Assembly (NCBI GenBank): GCA_018814765.1
Contig: JAHIZJ010000056.1
Span: forward strand, 1 to 32,903
Reading direction: 5' to 3'
DNA length: 32,903 nucleotides
DNA from: Patescibacteria group bacterium
Lineage (GTDB): Bacteria > Patescibacteriota > Patescibacteriia > JAHIZJ01
This document shows, one piece after another, positions 6,408 through 14,360 of this stretch (positions within the stretch are counted from its first letter, which is position 1; every line of letters starts with the position of its first letter). The position numbers were made by a program, and so were the translations under genes. The notes beneath the pieces were generated by a model that was given only the letters and a program-made list of their open reading frames with translations, was not told where the DNA came from and searched no databases.

Positions 6408-7607
6408 ATGGCCAATTCATCAGTCACACAAGATATTTTATATAGACTTGTATTAGCAAAATCACTTTTTAGAAATGCTGATCAAATTATTTCTGATCCA
6501 ACATTAAATCAGTACTCTTTAGCAACTGGATTGCTTAATTTGCATGATTCTTTGGATAATTTCCTTGGTGCAGCCGCTAGTCAATTAAACATTAGTATCA
6601 AAGCCAGAGGAACCTTATTAACAACACTTGATAAAATTGAGGAAATGAGTAAGATTGCCTTGATTAAAACTCAAGAAATTAGGCAACTTAATCAGCTTAG
6701 GAACGATATTAAACATAAGGGCATCCCACCAAATGTTTCATTTGGAGTTGCACTTCTACCACCAATAAAAACTTTTTTATCAAAATACTCTCAGGATTTC
6801 TTTAGTCTCTCCTGGGAAACTATTAGCCTCGCTGACATAATCAAAGAAACAGCTGTTCGACAAGATATGAAGGATGTCGAGCAGATGATTACAAGCAAGC
6901 AGTATAAGAAGGCGTTACATAGAATGGCAGAAATTAAATTTCAGATATTTGAATATAGTGATTTGACTATGTATTTGGGAGGTAGATTTGATTTATTTAT
7001 GCCGCCTTCTGAGCAAAAAATTAAAGCGCGTCAAAAGCAATACGTTTTTACATCAGATATTAAAGGTGAGCTATTCTCCGATATTTATGAAAGAATTAAA
7101 TCAGTTGAGAAGGGTATTGATTTAGAAAAGATGAAACAATTTGAGTCTCTTACAGCAGAATGCGGTGTACAGAATGATAAAAGTAAAAGGATTATTTTTA
7201 AACATGGAAGTAATTGGGCAGCTCCTAATTGGACTAAACAAAATGCACTTTTTTGTTTTAATTACTTAATTGATATTATTTTAAAGACGCAACAAAAAGA
7301 AAAAGAATTTACAGAGAAAATGATATTCCATGAACAAAGTATATTAGTTAGAGATTCAGATATTAAAATTAATAGTTTAGATAGAGAGGGTAGGATAGAT
7401 AAAGAAGTGGGTAGACTTATTAAAAATAGAAAATATGAAGCTTGGATTGGAGATTATAAAGATGGAAGGTGGGAAAATTTTGGCGAACCTATTCTGATTT
7501 CCATACATGATAATCCGAAGATTGTTGGATATATTGATGATAAAGATAGGAAAAAAATAATAATTAGCAGTACAAAAGAAATCGAAGCCGGGGAATTGTA
7601 TAAATAA
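6408..7607 (+). CDS. HEPN-like protein 3 with C-terminal extension
   Basis: A 399-residue protein. The first 130 residues form a helical domain with QLNQLRNDIKHKG, a canonical R-x4-H HEPN motif (R98, H103) with the Asn after Arg that favours RNase activity. The remaining 270 residues are unrecognised: a mixed region with a basic segment around 205-215 and a probable beta-rich C-terminus (about 325-399). The gene is the third in a row with a HEPN-like motif. It may be the larger effector or sensor component of the set. Its last bases overlap a possible upstream start of the next gene. Confidence 0.6.
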   Translation: MANSSVTQDILYRLVLAKSLFRNADQIISDPTLNQYSLATGLLNLHDSLDNFLGAAASQLNISIKARGTLLTTLDKIEEMSKIALIKTQEIRQLNQLRNDIKHKGIPPNVSFGVALLPPIKTFLSKYSQDFFSLSWETISLADIIKETAVRQDMKDVEQMITSKQYKKALHRMAEIKFQIFEYSDLTMYLGGRFDLFMPPSEQKIKARQKQYVFTSDIKGELFSDIYERIKSVEKGIDLEKMKQFESLTAECGVQNDKSKRIIFKHGSNWAAPNWTKQNALFCFNYLIDIILKTQQKEKEFTEKMIFHEQSILVRDSDIKINSLDREGRIDKEVGRLIKNRKYEAWIGDYKDGRWENFGEPILISIHDNPKIVGYIDDKDRKKIIISSTKEIEAGELYK

Positions 7608-7668
7608 TATAAAAAAACCACCCATTATTATCATAGTACTAGTAGTAGCCGCGGGGGTTGTTTTTTTC

Positions 7669-8442
7669 ATGACTGTTGAGTCGAAGAGAGATAATACGGA
7701 GAAAACTGAAACAAACATGGCGGTAAACACGGCAACAGAAGCAATAAATACCAATGCGAATACTAATACAAATTCCATTGATACTGCAGACTTTGTTAGA
7801 TGGGATAATTTTGGGGATGGGTATATAGCGGCAACTACGCCGCTGGAGTGTCCGGATCCATTAACTATGCAAACGCCGGTTGATCTGACTAAGGTAATTA
7901 ATATTTTGTACCCGGGACAGAAACGAGGCGGGGATTTTAAGCCGCACGGCGGATTCCGTTTTGCTGACGGGACTGAAGAAGAAATTCCCGTTACCATTCC
8001 CATGGACGCCCGGCTATATGAAGGCGTTCGGTATATTGAAGGCGGCTATTTGCAGTACATGTTTGGCTTTTTAAATTCCTGCGGAGTTATGTATCGCTTT
8101 GACCATTTAGCTGGCCTGTCTGATAAACTCCAGGCAATTGCCGACACTTTGCCAGAAGCCAAGGTGGGTGATACACGGACATATCAATTTGGTGAAGCAG
8201 TACAATTCACTACCGGAGAACAAATTGCCATGGCGGTTGGTGAAGGAGATAATGTGTTTGTTGATTGGGGCGTGTATGATATACGGCAAAAAAATGGCGT
8301 AACGATAGATGATGAGATAGACACCTTAGCTGAGTACGGCGTTTGCTGGTTTGGATTACTCAATAATGAAGATGAGGCAACCGTACGGTCGTTGCCTGCT
8401 GGTGATTCAACCTCTGGGGCATACAGTGAGTATTGTTTGTAG
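7669..8442 (+). CDS. Membrane-anchored protein, M23-like fold suspected
   Basis: The frame from the first ATG gives 257 residues. In-frame sequence upstream to 7600 encodes KKPPIIIIVLVVAAGVVFF, a clear membrane anchor, but no ATG, GTG or TTG is available there. An ATA codon at 7600, about 7 nt after a GGGG run, is the best placed. After the anchor comes a Thr/Asn-rich linker (about 14-40) and a beta-rich domain. Segments HGGFRF and MYRFDHLAG recall the two His-bearing motifs of M23/LytM endopeptidases, but the full HxxxD and HxH ligand sets are not intact, so it may be a non-catalytic relative. The domain would be extracytoplasmic. Function is uncertain. Confidence 0.65.
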   Translation: MTVESKRDNTEKTETNMAVNTATEAINTNANTNTNSIDTADFVRWDNFGDGYIAATTPLECPDPLTMQTPVDLTKVINILYPGQKRGGDFKPHGGFRFADGTEEEIPVTIPMDARLYEGVRYIEGGYLQYMFGFLNSCGVMYRFDHLAGLSDKLQAIADTLPEAKVGDTRTYQFGEAVQFTTGEQIAMAVGEGDNVFVDWGVYDIRQKNGVTIDDEIDTLAEYGVCWFGLLNNEDEATVRSLPAGDSTSGAYSEYCL

Positions 8443-8474
8443 TTTTTAGTATACTCATAATATAGATAAACAAC

Positions 8475-8515
8475 AAAAATCGCCCTAAAAGACTCTAAGT
8501 TTTTAAGGACGATTT
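8475..8515. terminator. Bidirectional terminator between convergent genes
   Basis: AAATCG (8477-8482) pairs with CGATTT (8510-8515), continuing through CCT/AGG and AAAA/TTTT. A and T runs at both ends would serve the plus-strand gene ending at 8442 and the minus-strand gene ending at 8544. Confidence 0.7.
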
Positions 8516-8543
8516 AATATTGTATTAATGTTTGTTAGGCGAT

Positions 8544-8924
8544 TTACTCCTTCCACAACCCATGCAAGTTGCAATAAGCGCGGACTTCAAAATTATCACC
8601 TCGCACATGAAATTCTACTTCAGGACTATCTCCGGGTTTTAAGTATTTCTTTGCAATTCTTCCCACATCTTTCATGTTTATCTCAATCCATTCAATATAA
8701 TGCTCTGCTTCCATCGGGTGTGGCTCTGAACCAACTGTTACTTTTATGCTGTTATCAGTTTTTTCTATGACTGGTACATGTTTTTCTTTGGCTGCATCAA
8801 CTGTGTTAGCTTCAGATAGCTTCATTGGTTGGCCACAGCAAACTAGTTCGCCGGCACCTGTGTGTAGCACTTCTACAATATTGCCACATACCTCGCATTT
8901 GTAGACTTGATTTAGTTGGGTCAT
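8544..8924 (-). CDS. dfx: Desulfoferrodoxin (superoxide reductase)
   Basis: Reduces superoxide to hydrogen peroxide in the cytoplasm without producing oxygen. The 126 residues show both iron centres of the two-iron class. A desulforedoxin-type FeS4 site has C10, C13, C29 and C30 (YKCEVCG and LVCCGQPM). A catalytic Fe(His)4Cys site has H49 (EKHVP), H69, H75 (PMEAEHYIEWI), C118 and H121 (CNLHGLW). The conserved Glu47-Lys48 pair that aids catalysis is present. It lies next to rubrerythrin on the same strand, a natural pair because rubrerythrin consumes the peroxide. No strong Shine-Dalgarno site is seen. Confidence 0.96.
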   Translation of the reverse strand: MTQLNQVYKCEVCGNIVEVLHTGAGELVCCGQPMKLSEANTVDAAKEKHVPVIEKTDNSIKVTVGSEPHPMEAEHYIEWIEINMKDVGRIAKKYLKPGDSPEVEFHVRGDNFEVRAYCNLHGLWKE

Positions 8925-8982
8925 AGTATTTAATTAAGAATTAAAAATTGATAATTTAGAATTGAAGAAGATAATAGGGATT

Positions 8983-9033
8983 CGGGTGCTGGTGATGAGC
9001 TACGATAATTATTACCCCGTAGCCACCAACCCG
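8983..9033. repeat. Long imperfect hairpin between SOR and rubrerythrin
   Basis: GCTACG (8999-9004) pairs with CGTAGC (9018-9023), extended outward by TGGTG/CACCA and CGGG/CCCG with small internal loops. Further GC-rich sequence with GGCGGACAGG follows to about 9090. No T tract is seen on either strand. It may stabilise or terminate the rubrerythrin message or be an intergenic mobile repeat. Confidence 0.5.
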
Positions 9034-9161
9034 CCTTCCAAAGCTTTATGCGGCGGACAGGTCTGCTTTTGCGGCGATGATTCTTGCTAGCGCAAACAAA
9101 GATTTACGCTTACGTAGGTGGGGACTTAAATGGTTTCTTTAGAATATTGAATGATTAACTA

Positions 9162-9746
9162 CTAATATTCCTCGCACTTCAACTGATAGTAAGCCTTAGC
9201 GTGTTTGCAAGAAGGGCATACTTCTGGTGGTTCAGTGCCGACATGGACATAGCCACATTCTCGACAGACCCAAGCTACCTCTTTTTCCTTTTTAAAGATA
9301 GTGCCAGCCTCAATTTCATTGAGTAGTTTTTGGTATCTTTCTTGGTGGTGCTCTTCGGCCTTTCCGATGGCTCTAAGCTGGTCAGCAATTTCCTTCAATC
9401 CCTCTTCATCAGCTGTCTGAGCGAATTCCGGATACATAGTGGTGTGTTCATGGTTTTCTCCGGCAATGGCTGCTTTTAGATTTTCGGCGGTTGTTCCAAG
9501 GACTGTTGGTACGCCTGCTTCTATTTTAATTTCATCATTGTTGTCTTTGCCTTTTTCTTTTAGTGTTTGGATCATTTTAAAGATTTGGCTGGCGTGCTCT
9601 TTTTCCTGATCAGCGGTTTCTGTAAAAATGCTGGCTAATTGTTCATAGCCTTCGTTTTTAGCCACCTTGTTGTAGTAGTGGTAACGGTTTCTGGCTTGGC
9701 TTTCTCCAATGAAAGCTACTGCGAGATTCTTGATTGTTTTTTCCAT
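9162..9746 (-). CDS. rbr: Rubrerythrin
   Basis: A non-haem di-iron peroxidase that removes hydrogen peroxide in microaerobic or anaerobic cells. The 194 residues have an N-terminal four-helix ferritin-like domain (about 1-145) with the di-iron ligand pattern: the GESQARNRYHYY helix, DQEKEHA, GENHEHTTMYPEFA and KAEEHHQERY. The C-terminal rubredoxin-like domain has CRECGYVHVG and CPSCKHAKAYY (about 160-188), supplying the FeS4 site. Length and domain order are normal. It is read from an extended -10 promoter just upstream and paired with superoxide reductase downstream. Electron donor is not encoded nearby. Confidence 0.97.
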   Translation of the reverse strand: MEKTIKNLAVAFIGESQARNRYHYYNKVAKNEGYEQLASIFTETADQEKEHASQIFKMIQTLKEKGKDNNDEIKIEAGVPTVLGTTAENLKAAIAGENHEHTTMYPEFAQTADEEGLKEIADQLRAIGKAEEHHQERYQKLLNEIEAGTIFKKEKEVAWVCRECGYVHVGTEPPEVCPSCKHAKAYYQLKCEEY

Positions 9747-9770
9747 GATATAAGTTTAGTTGTTTTGTTA

Positions 9771-9779
9771 ATTATAACA
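9771..9779 (-). promoter_or_regulatory. Extended -10 promoter for rubrerythrin
   Basis: The minus strand reads TGTTATAAT, a perfect TATAAT with the extended TGn, 24 nt before the rubrerythrin ATG. No good -35 is seen. Confidence 0.6.
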
Positions 9780-9824
9780 CATCATAAGCATTGAAACTAT
9801 ATATGTTAAAGGGGGGATTATGGA

Positions 9825-10165
9825 CCGTAAGGCTTCAGCCTTACAAAAACGGTATTCGGATTTTTGATAAATTTAAAGATTTATAATCCAAAACGATTGG
9901 TTTTAGACTTTGGTGCCTGCCTCACTGAGACGTGAGTCGAGGCTGGTGGCTAAAGCATAAGTCAGATCCGCCTTCGTTACGGGAAATTATTGTTATTGGT
10001 TAAACTGAGTACTTCGGCGCCTGCCTGCCCTGCCTACCGGCAGGCAGGCGGTAGGCAGGGATTCTTTATGGTGGCTAAAAGCACACCCCGCTATTCGCTT
10101 TGCAAGAGTAAGGGTATGGGTTTAGTAGACTGCTTCAGCGGGATTCTTTGGTGTGGCTAAAGAAA
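9825..10165. repeat. Repeat-rich intergenic region
   Basis: The gap of about 450 nt between rubrerythrin and the zinc-ribbon terminator contains no convincing gene. It holds three loosely related units that each end in GGTGGCTAAAG or GGTGTGGCTAAAG (near 9943, 10070, 10153). Unit one contains CTCAC-GTGAG (9921-9936). Unit two contains a perfect 11-bp stem CCCTGCCTACC/GGTAGGCAGGG (10028-10060). Unit three starts with CCCGCT and pairs with AGCGGG (10087 and 10137). They look like degenerate copies of one hairpin element. Confidence 0.5.
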
Positions 10166-10221
10166 GTGATTAGTGATCTTTCGTGGTATATACTACTCGT
10201 TAGAAATTTTTATCCCCAAAG

Positions 10222-10252
10222 AAAAAGACCGACGATATGGGGATCGTCGGTC
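10222..10252 (-). terminator. Rho-independent terminator of zinc-ribbon gene
   Basis: A perfect 10-bp stem GACCGACGAT/ATCGTCGGTC with a 6-nt loop. On the minus strand it is followed by TTTTT, 36 nt after the stop of the gene at 10288. Confidence 0.92.
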
Positions 10253-10287
10253 GTGGATGTAAGCTGCGGGAGTTACAGGTTTGGCTG

Positions 10288-10656
10288 TTAGACAGCCACT
10301 GGGTAGGATGAGCCATGCTGATGGCCTCTGGAGCAATGTTCAGCACACCGAAGCACGACATTGCCACAAATGGAGCAAAAGCCACTCGTGTGTGAGCACT
10401 CACGGAAATCTTCTCCACTTGGGACTGATGGCTGGTCGGTCACCTCGTGGATGGTATCCTTCCAAGCGCCGTTTTTACCGCCGGTCGTCCAACCGTACCA
10501 CTTGCCGATGGTGTGACCATATGCACAGGTATTGGAGTCGGCCGGCATCGTGGCATTACAGATGGAACAAACGTCGCCACGATCTTCAGTGGCTTTACGT
10601 CGGCAGAGAAGTGTAACCTCTTGTCCGTCCAGTGAACGTTCTACTACCTCTGGCAT
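10288..10656 (-). CDS. Double zinc-ribbon protein of unknown function
   Basis: A 122-residue soluble protein with two Cys/His clusters. The first is CSICNATMPADSNTCAYGH (about 30-48) and the second CSICGNVVLRCAEHCSRGH (about 94-112). Both follow CxxC-x(10-11)-C-x2-GH, so each probably binds one zinc, and the repeat suggests an internal duplication. An AAGGAGG site (10666-10672) is 9 nt from the ATG at 10656 but only 3 nt from the one at 10662, so I prefer the internal start. The gene is richer in GC than its neighbours, stands alone and has its own terminator. The function is unknown; nucleic-acid or protein binding is likely from the fold. Confidence 0.75.
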   Translation of the reverse strand: MPEVVERSLDGQEVTLLCRRKATEDRGDVCSICNATMPADSNTCAYGHTIGKWYGWTTGGKNGAWKDTIHEVTDQPSVPSGEDFRECSHTSGFCSICGNVVLRCAEHCSRGHQHGSSYPVAV

Positions 10657-10756
10657 TGGCATCCCCCTCCTTGGTTTGAGTCGTATATTCCCTCGAAACG
10701 AATGAACAACGGATTATACTACCATGTACCAGCCTATATGTCAAGGACACAAGATA

Positions 10757-10765
10757 TGATACAAT
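10757..10765 (+). promoter_or_regulatory. Extended -10 promoter for lipoprotein gene
   Basis: TGATACAAT lies 29 nt before the ATG at 10795. On the opposite strand a TATAAT (plus 10713-10718) with a TTGACA 20 nt upstream may serve the zinc-ribbon gene, although the spacing is long. Confidence 0.45.
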
Positions 10766-10794
10766 ACTAATAGTATATCATCTATTATAAAAAA

Positions 10795-11142
10795 ATGAAG
10801 CTAAGACAAATACCTATAATAAGCCTGGCTCTATTTGCCCTTATTTTTACTACCGGCTGTCTGGATGGCGGTGATGGAGGTGGCCTGATCGACGTGGCCA
10901 AAAAACAAAGGGCGATTGATTCATGCCAAAGCGAGTGCCGTCAAAGAAGGGTGGTTGACGATTATAGCAATGGCCCCTGTCTCTCAAATTCGGTACAGCC
11001 TGATTGGGTTTGTGATATTGCCCATAAACCCCGAGAAGAGATTGACAACGAGCCGCAAAATCAATGTACAGATTACATACAAGACAAGGCCCATCATTTT
11101 GTTGAGCTGGACACAAGCTGTAATTTAATAAGAGCTGAATAA
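10795..11142 (+). CDS. Predicted lipoprotein, cysteine-rich
   Basis: A 115-residue secreted lipoprotein. The signal peptide (KLRQIP followed by a hydrophobic stretch) ends in a lipobox TTGC with the lipidated Cys at residue 22, then a Gly/Asp-rich linker. The mature part has six further Cys residues (SCQSECRQ, GPCLS, WVCDI, QCTDY, TSCNL), an even number that fits three disulfides in an extracytoplasmic domain. No family is recognised. It is followed after 17 nt by the bactofilin-like gene, so the two may be cotranscribed. Confidence 0.65.
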   Translation: MKLRQIPIISLALFALIFTTGCLDGGDGGGLIDVAKKQRAIDSCQSECRQRRVVDDYSNGPCLSNSVQPDWVCDIAHKPREEIDNEPQNQCTDYIQDKAHHFVELDTSCNLIRAE

Positions 11143-11159
11143 TAATTAATAATACTATA

Positions 11160-12302
11160 ATGAAAAGGGTAATTATTCTCATTGTCCTAATTGTGACAAT
11201 TACTCCATCGACAGTATTTGCTGCAACTGCCATAAATCAAGACAGTTATAACCTTAAGGCAAATGAACAGGTTGAGGGTACGCTTTATGCTGGTACGGGT
11301 GCTTTGAATATTAAAGGCGTGGTGGGAGGTGACGTAGTAGCCGGAGCAGGAACGGTAGATATTTCAGGAGATGTAAACGGTGACCTGTTAATCGGTGCAG
11401 GTACAATCAATATTTCGGGTAATGGTATTGAGGATGTTCGTGTTGCCGGTGGCCAAATTAACCTGTCCAGTCAGATTACCGGAGATTTGTTAGTCTTTGG
11501 TGGAACAGTAAATATTGACCCGAGTGCAGTGGTGGGAGGTGATTTAATTTGTGGAGCTGGTAAAATCAATATTGATGGTATGGTACAAGGCGCTATTATT
11601 GGTGGAGCAGGGGAGATCATAATCAGTGGTGAGGTTGGTGATGATATTGAAATCATTATTGAGGACCTGACCCTAGAAGATACTGCGAAAGTTGGCGGGG
11701 ACCTAAAATACACAGCTCCTCATAAAGCCACTATCAGTAGTAGCGCAATTATAAGTGGTCAAACGACCTATACTGAACGCTCAACAGAATATTTTGGTGG
11801 AGCTATATCAGTAGTGCTTGGCGCATCAATTGTAGGTTGGCTTATTAAATTTATTACACTTTTAGTCGCAGCTCTGGCCTTTTACTTTATTCTAAAGGGC
11901 TATTCCAGAAATATTGTTAATTCCGGTCTGGGGGGATTTTGGAAGCAATTGCTAATTGGGCTGATCATTCTGATTATAACACCGGTTGCAGCGATCATTC
12001 TTTTTTCAACCTTAATAGGTTCTATTATCGGAGTAGTTCTAGCGTTGTTATACGTTGTGCTGATGTTTATGGCCTGGATATATTCGGGTATTCTCTTGGG
12101 CGCATGGCTAATGCGTTTTACTCGGAAAGACAAAAAATTTGCCGGTGACTGGGTCTCCGTATTAGTTGGTGTGATATTAATTCAATTAATATCTTTGATA
12201 CCGATAGTAGGCTGGATTTTCGCATTTATTTTCTTCTTGGTTGCCCTGGGTAGTGTGAGCCTGACAGAGTGGAAATTATTGAAAGGTGAGCTTCAATTCT
12301 AG
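11160..12302 (+). CDS. Bactofilin-like polymer-forming membrane protein
   Basis: A 380-residue membrane protein with a cleavable signal (about 1-22, ending VFAA). Residues 45-180 consist of repeated beta-strand turns, for example GDVVAGAGTVDISGDVNGD and GGDLICGAGKINIDG, the right-handed beta-helix pattern of bactofilin-type polymer-forming domains. The C-terminal half contains about four to five hydrophobic helices (about 212-375). Unlike classical cytosolic bactofilins, the repeats here lie after a signal sequence and should be outside the membrane. The role may be envelope scaffolding. Confidence in the fold is good, in the role low. Confidence 0.75.
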   Translation: MKRVIILIVLIVTITPSTVFAATAINQDSYNLKANEQVEGTLYAGTGALNIKGVVGGDVVAGAGTVDISGDVNGDLLIGAGTINISGNGIEDVRVAGGQINLSSQITGDLLVFGGTVNIDPSAVVGGDLICGAGKINIDGMVQGAIIGGAGEIIISGEVGDDIEIIIEDLTLEDTAKVGGDLKYTAPHKATISSSAIISGQTTYTERSTEYFGGAISVVLGASIVGWLIKFITLLVAALAFYFILKGYSRNIVNSGLGGFWKQLLIGLIILIITPVAAIILFSTLIGSIIGVVLALLYVVLMFMAWIYSGILLGAWLMRFTRKDKKFAGDWVSVLVGVILIQLISLIPIVGWIFAFIFFLVALGSVSLTEWKLLKGELQF

Positions 12303-12349
12303 CATCTTTTATATCACAAAGGTCGTTTCAGCCTGGGTTGGGATGGCTT

Positions 12350-12377
12350 TTGTTTTTATATCATAAAATGTTATAAT
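12350..12377 (+). promoter_or_regulatory. Promoter for the 12405-gpmI pair
   Basis: TTGTTT (12350-12355), 16-nt spacer, then TATAAT (12372-12377) with an extended TGT directly before it. It lies 28 nt before the ATG at 12405. Confidence 0.65.
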
Positions 12378-12404
12378 ACACTCGTTAAAATTAATAGTAT
12401 TATT

Positions 12405-12665
12405 ATGGATGAAGTAATCCAAAAATCAATTGAACAGTATTGTAGCGATTTAAAAGTACCCGAGGATAAACGTGAAAAAGTGCTGATGGCGGTGACTAAT
12501 TTGACATATGAACGTAACCAGAACGTTATTGCTTTGGAAAAGATTAATGACGAAGAAGAAAAGAAAAAAGTGGTCGCCAAAATAACCGAAAAGGATGAAC
12601 TGATAAAAGAGAAAATTACTAACATTCTCGAGGGGAAAGAAGAAGAAATACACTATGACTTCTAA
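12405..12665 (+). CDS. Conserved-looking helical protein, unknown
   Basis: An 86-residue, highly charged and mostly helical protein, with Glu/Lys-rich heptads from about residue 45 (NDEEEKKKVVAKITEKDELI) suggesting a coiled coil. No signal or membrane segment. It has its own extended -10 promoter and its last 11 nt overlap the start of gpmI, so the two are translationally coupled. The function is not recognised. Confidence 0.65.
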   Translation: MDEVIQKSIEQYCSDLKVPEDKREKVLMAVTNLTYERNQNVIALEKINDEEEKKKVVAKITEKDELIKEKITNILEGKEEEIHYDF

Positions 12666-14235
12666 ACTAGCCGCCCTTATTATTATGGACGGCTGGGGGG
12701 TAGCTGCTCCATCGAGAGGCAATGCTGCAACTTTGGCAAACATGCCTTTTTTGGATTACTCATTAGAAAATTATCCATCAATGCTGATTGAAGCTGCCGG
12801 ATTGAGCGTAGGGTTACCCTGGGGCGAAATGGGAAACTCTGAAGTAGGACACTTGACCATCGGAGCCGGCAAGATCGTTTTCCAGAATTTAACTAGAATA
12901 AACAAGGCCATTGAGAGCGGTGAGTTTTTCAAGAATAAAGCATTTCTATTGGCCATTGATCATGTAAAAAAGAACAATAGTCGCTTGCATCTTGTCGGTC
13001 TTCTGGGCTTGGGAGGGGTACATGCGCATCAGCTACATCTGGAAAGCCTAATGCAGCTAGCTCAGGATCAAGGCGTACCTCAAGCTTATCTCCATTTATT
13101 CTTAGATGGCAGAGATTCACTTAGAGACTCCGCATTGAAGTACTTAGAAGGTTTAAATGAAAGGATTAAAGAAAGAAGCTATGGAATAATTGCCAGTCTC
13201 TGTGGGCGCTATTGGAGTATGGATAGAGACAAGAAGTGGGATCGTATTAATAAGGGTTATAACCTATTAACAAAAGGCCAAGCAGAGTATTCTAGCGACG
13301 ACCCCTCTTCTGCAATAAAAGAATCATATAGTCGACAGGTATTTGACGAGGAATTTGAACCGACTATTATCACCCAGGGCGGACAACCCATTGCCACTAT
13401 TCAGGAGGGTGATGCGGTTATATTTTTCAATTTTCGCTCTGACCGTGGTCGTCAATTGACTCAGGCCTTTGTTGAGGATGATTTTGATGGCTTTCAGCGC
13501 GGTCCCAAGATAAACAACCTGTTTTTTACCACCATGACGGAGTACATGAAAGACTTACCCGCTGAAGTAGCCTTCCCTCGAGATCATATTCGTGAGCCTT
13601 TGGGCAAGGTGATTAGTGACAATAATTTAAAACAGTTACATGTAGCTGAAACGGAAAAGTATGCTCATGTCACCTTTTTCATTAATGGTTTGCAAGAAGT
13701 GCCTTATCCGGGTGAAGATAGGGGGCTAGTCCCTTCTCCATTGGTAGATAGCTATGCTAAGACACCAGCCATGTCGGGTGACAAAATAACCCAAGAGGTA
13801 CTAAGTGGCTTGGATAAGGATAAATATAGTTTTATCGTAATGAATTATGCAAATACAGACATGGTAGCTCATACCGGTGATCTTCAGTCGACCGTAAAAG
13901 GTTTGGAAGCTAATGATAAAATGTTGGAACAAGTGGTTACTAAAGTTTTACAAAAAAACGGAACTGTCATGATCACCAGTGACCACGGTAATTGCGAGGA
14001 GCTGGTAAAGCTACAGACAGGCGAACTCGACAAAGAGCATAGCAATAGACCTGTTCCCTACATGATTATTAATGAACAACTTAAGGGACGCTTTAGTAAG
14101 GTCAGTCGGGACCAATTATATTCTCTTCAAAGTCGTGGCACGTTAGTGGATGTAGCGCCGACTATCTTATCTTTACTTGGGCTACCTAAGCCCAGAGAGA
14201 TGAAAGGCATTGATCTATTAAAGCTGGTTACGTGA
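12655..14235 (+). CDS. gpmI: 2,3-bisphosphoglycerate-independent phosphoglycerate mutase
   Basis: Interconverts 3- and 2-phosphoglycerate in lower glycolysis using two manganese ions. The 526 residues match the usual length of the enzyme. Visible features are IIMDGWG (metal Asp12), the catalytic Ser62 in GEMGNSEVGHLTIGAG, HLFLDGRD and SLCGRYWSMDRDKKWDR in the transferase domain, FFNFRSDRGRQL, and the C-terminal metal sites NYANTDMVAHTGD and SDHGNCEEL. All are intact. It overlaps the upstream small gene. With the PEP-related genes at the right end, the window is rich in three-carbon phosphate chemistry, but no operon link exists. Confidence 0.97.
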   Translation: MTSKLAALIIMDGWGVAAPSRGNAATLANMPFLDYSLENYPSMLIEAAGLSVGLPWGEMGNSEVGHLTIGAGKIVFQNLTRINKAIESGEFFKNKAFLLAIDHVKKNNSRLHLVGLLGLGGVHAHQLHLESLMQLAQDQGVPQAYLHLFLDGRDSLRDSALKYLEGLNERIKERSYGIIASLCGRYWSMDRDKKWDRINKGYNLLTKGQAEYSSDDPSSAIKESYSRQVFDEEFEPTIITQGGQPIATIQEGDAVIFFNFRSDRGRQLTQAFVEDDFDGFQRGPKINNLFFTTMTEYMKDLPAEVAFPRDHIREPLGKVISDNNLKQLHVAETEKYAHVTFFINGLQEVPYPGEDRGLVPSPLVDSYAKTPAMSGDKITQEVLSGLDKDKYSFIVMNYANTDMVAHTGDLQSTVKGLEANDKMLEQVVTKVLQKNGTVMITSDHGNCEELVKLQTGELDKEHSNRPVPYMIINEQLKGRFSKVSRDQLYSLQSRGTLVDVAPTILSLLGLPKPREMKGIDLLKLVT

Positions 14236-14261
14236 TTTAGCAATTAGTTAATTAGTTGGTT

Positions 14262-14291
14262 GTCAGGCTACGCCTGACTCGGCGAAGCCGG
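14262..14291. repeat. Tandem hairpins after gpmI
   Basis: GTCAGGC-tac-GCCTGAC is followed at once by CGGC-gaa-GCCG. There is no T tract directly after them. It resembles the double-hairpin layout of the insertion in the tRNA copy at 4534. Confidence 0.55.
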
Positions 14292-14360
14292 GGTTAATTG
14301 GTTATGAGGCGTTTTCTTTAATACATTTCTTAGTTATTAATTATTCATTTTTAATTAGTC

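Noticed and set aside
10281-10635. Plus-strand open frames over the zinc-ribbon gene
   Set aside because: They are shadows of the minus-strand gene, which has paired CxxC motifs, a Shine-Dalgarno site and a terminator.
11900-12133. Open frames opposite to or overlapping the bactofilin-like gene
   Set aside because: The main frame has a signal peptide, repeats and membrane helices; the others show no such features.
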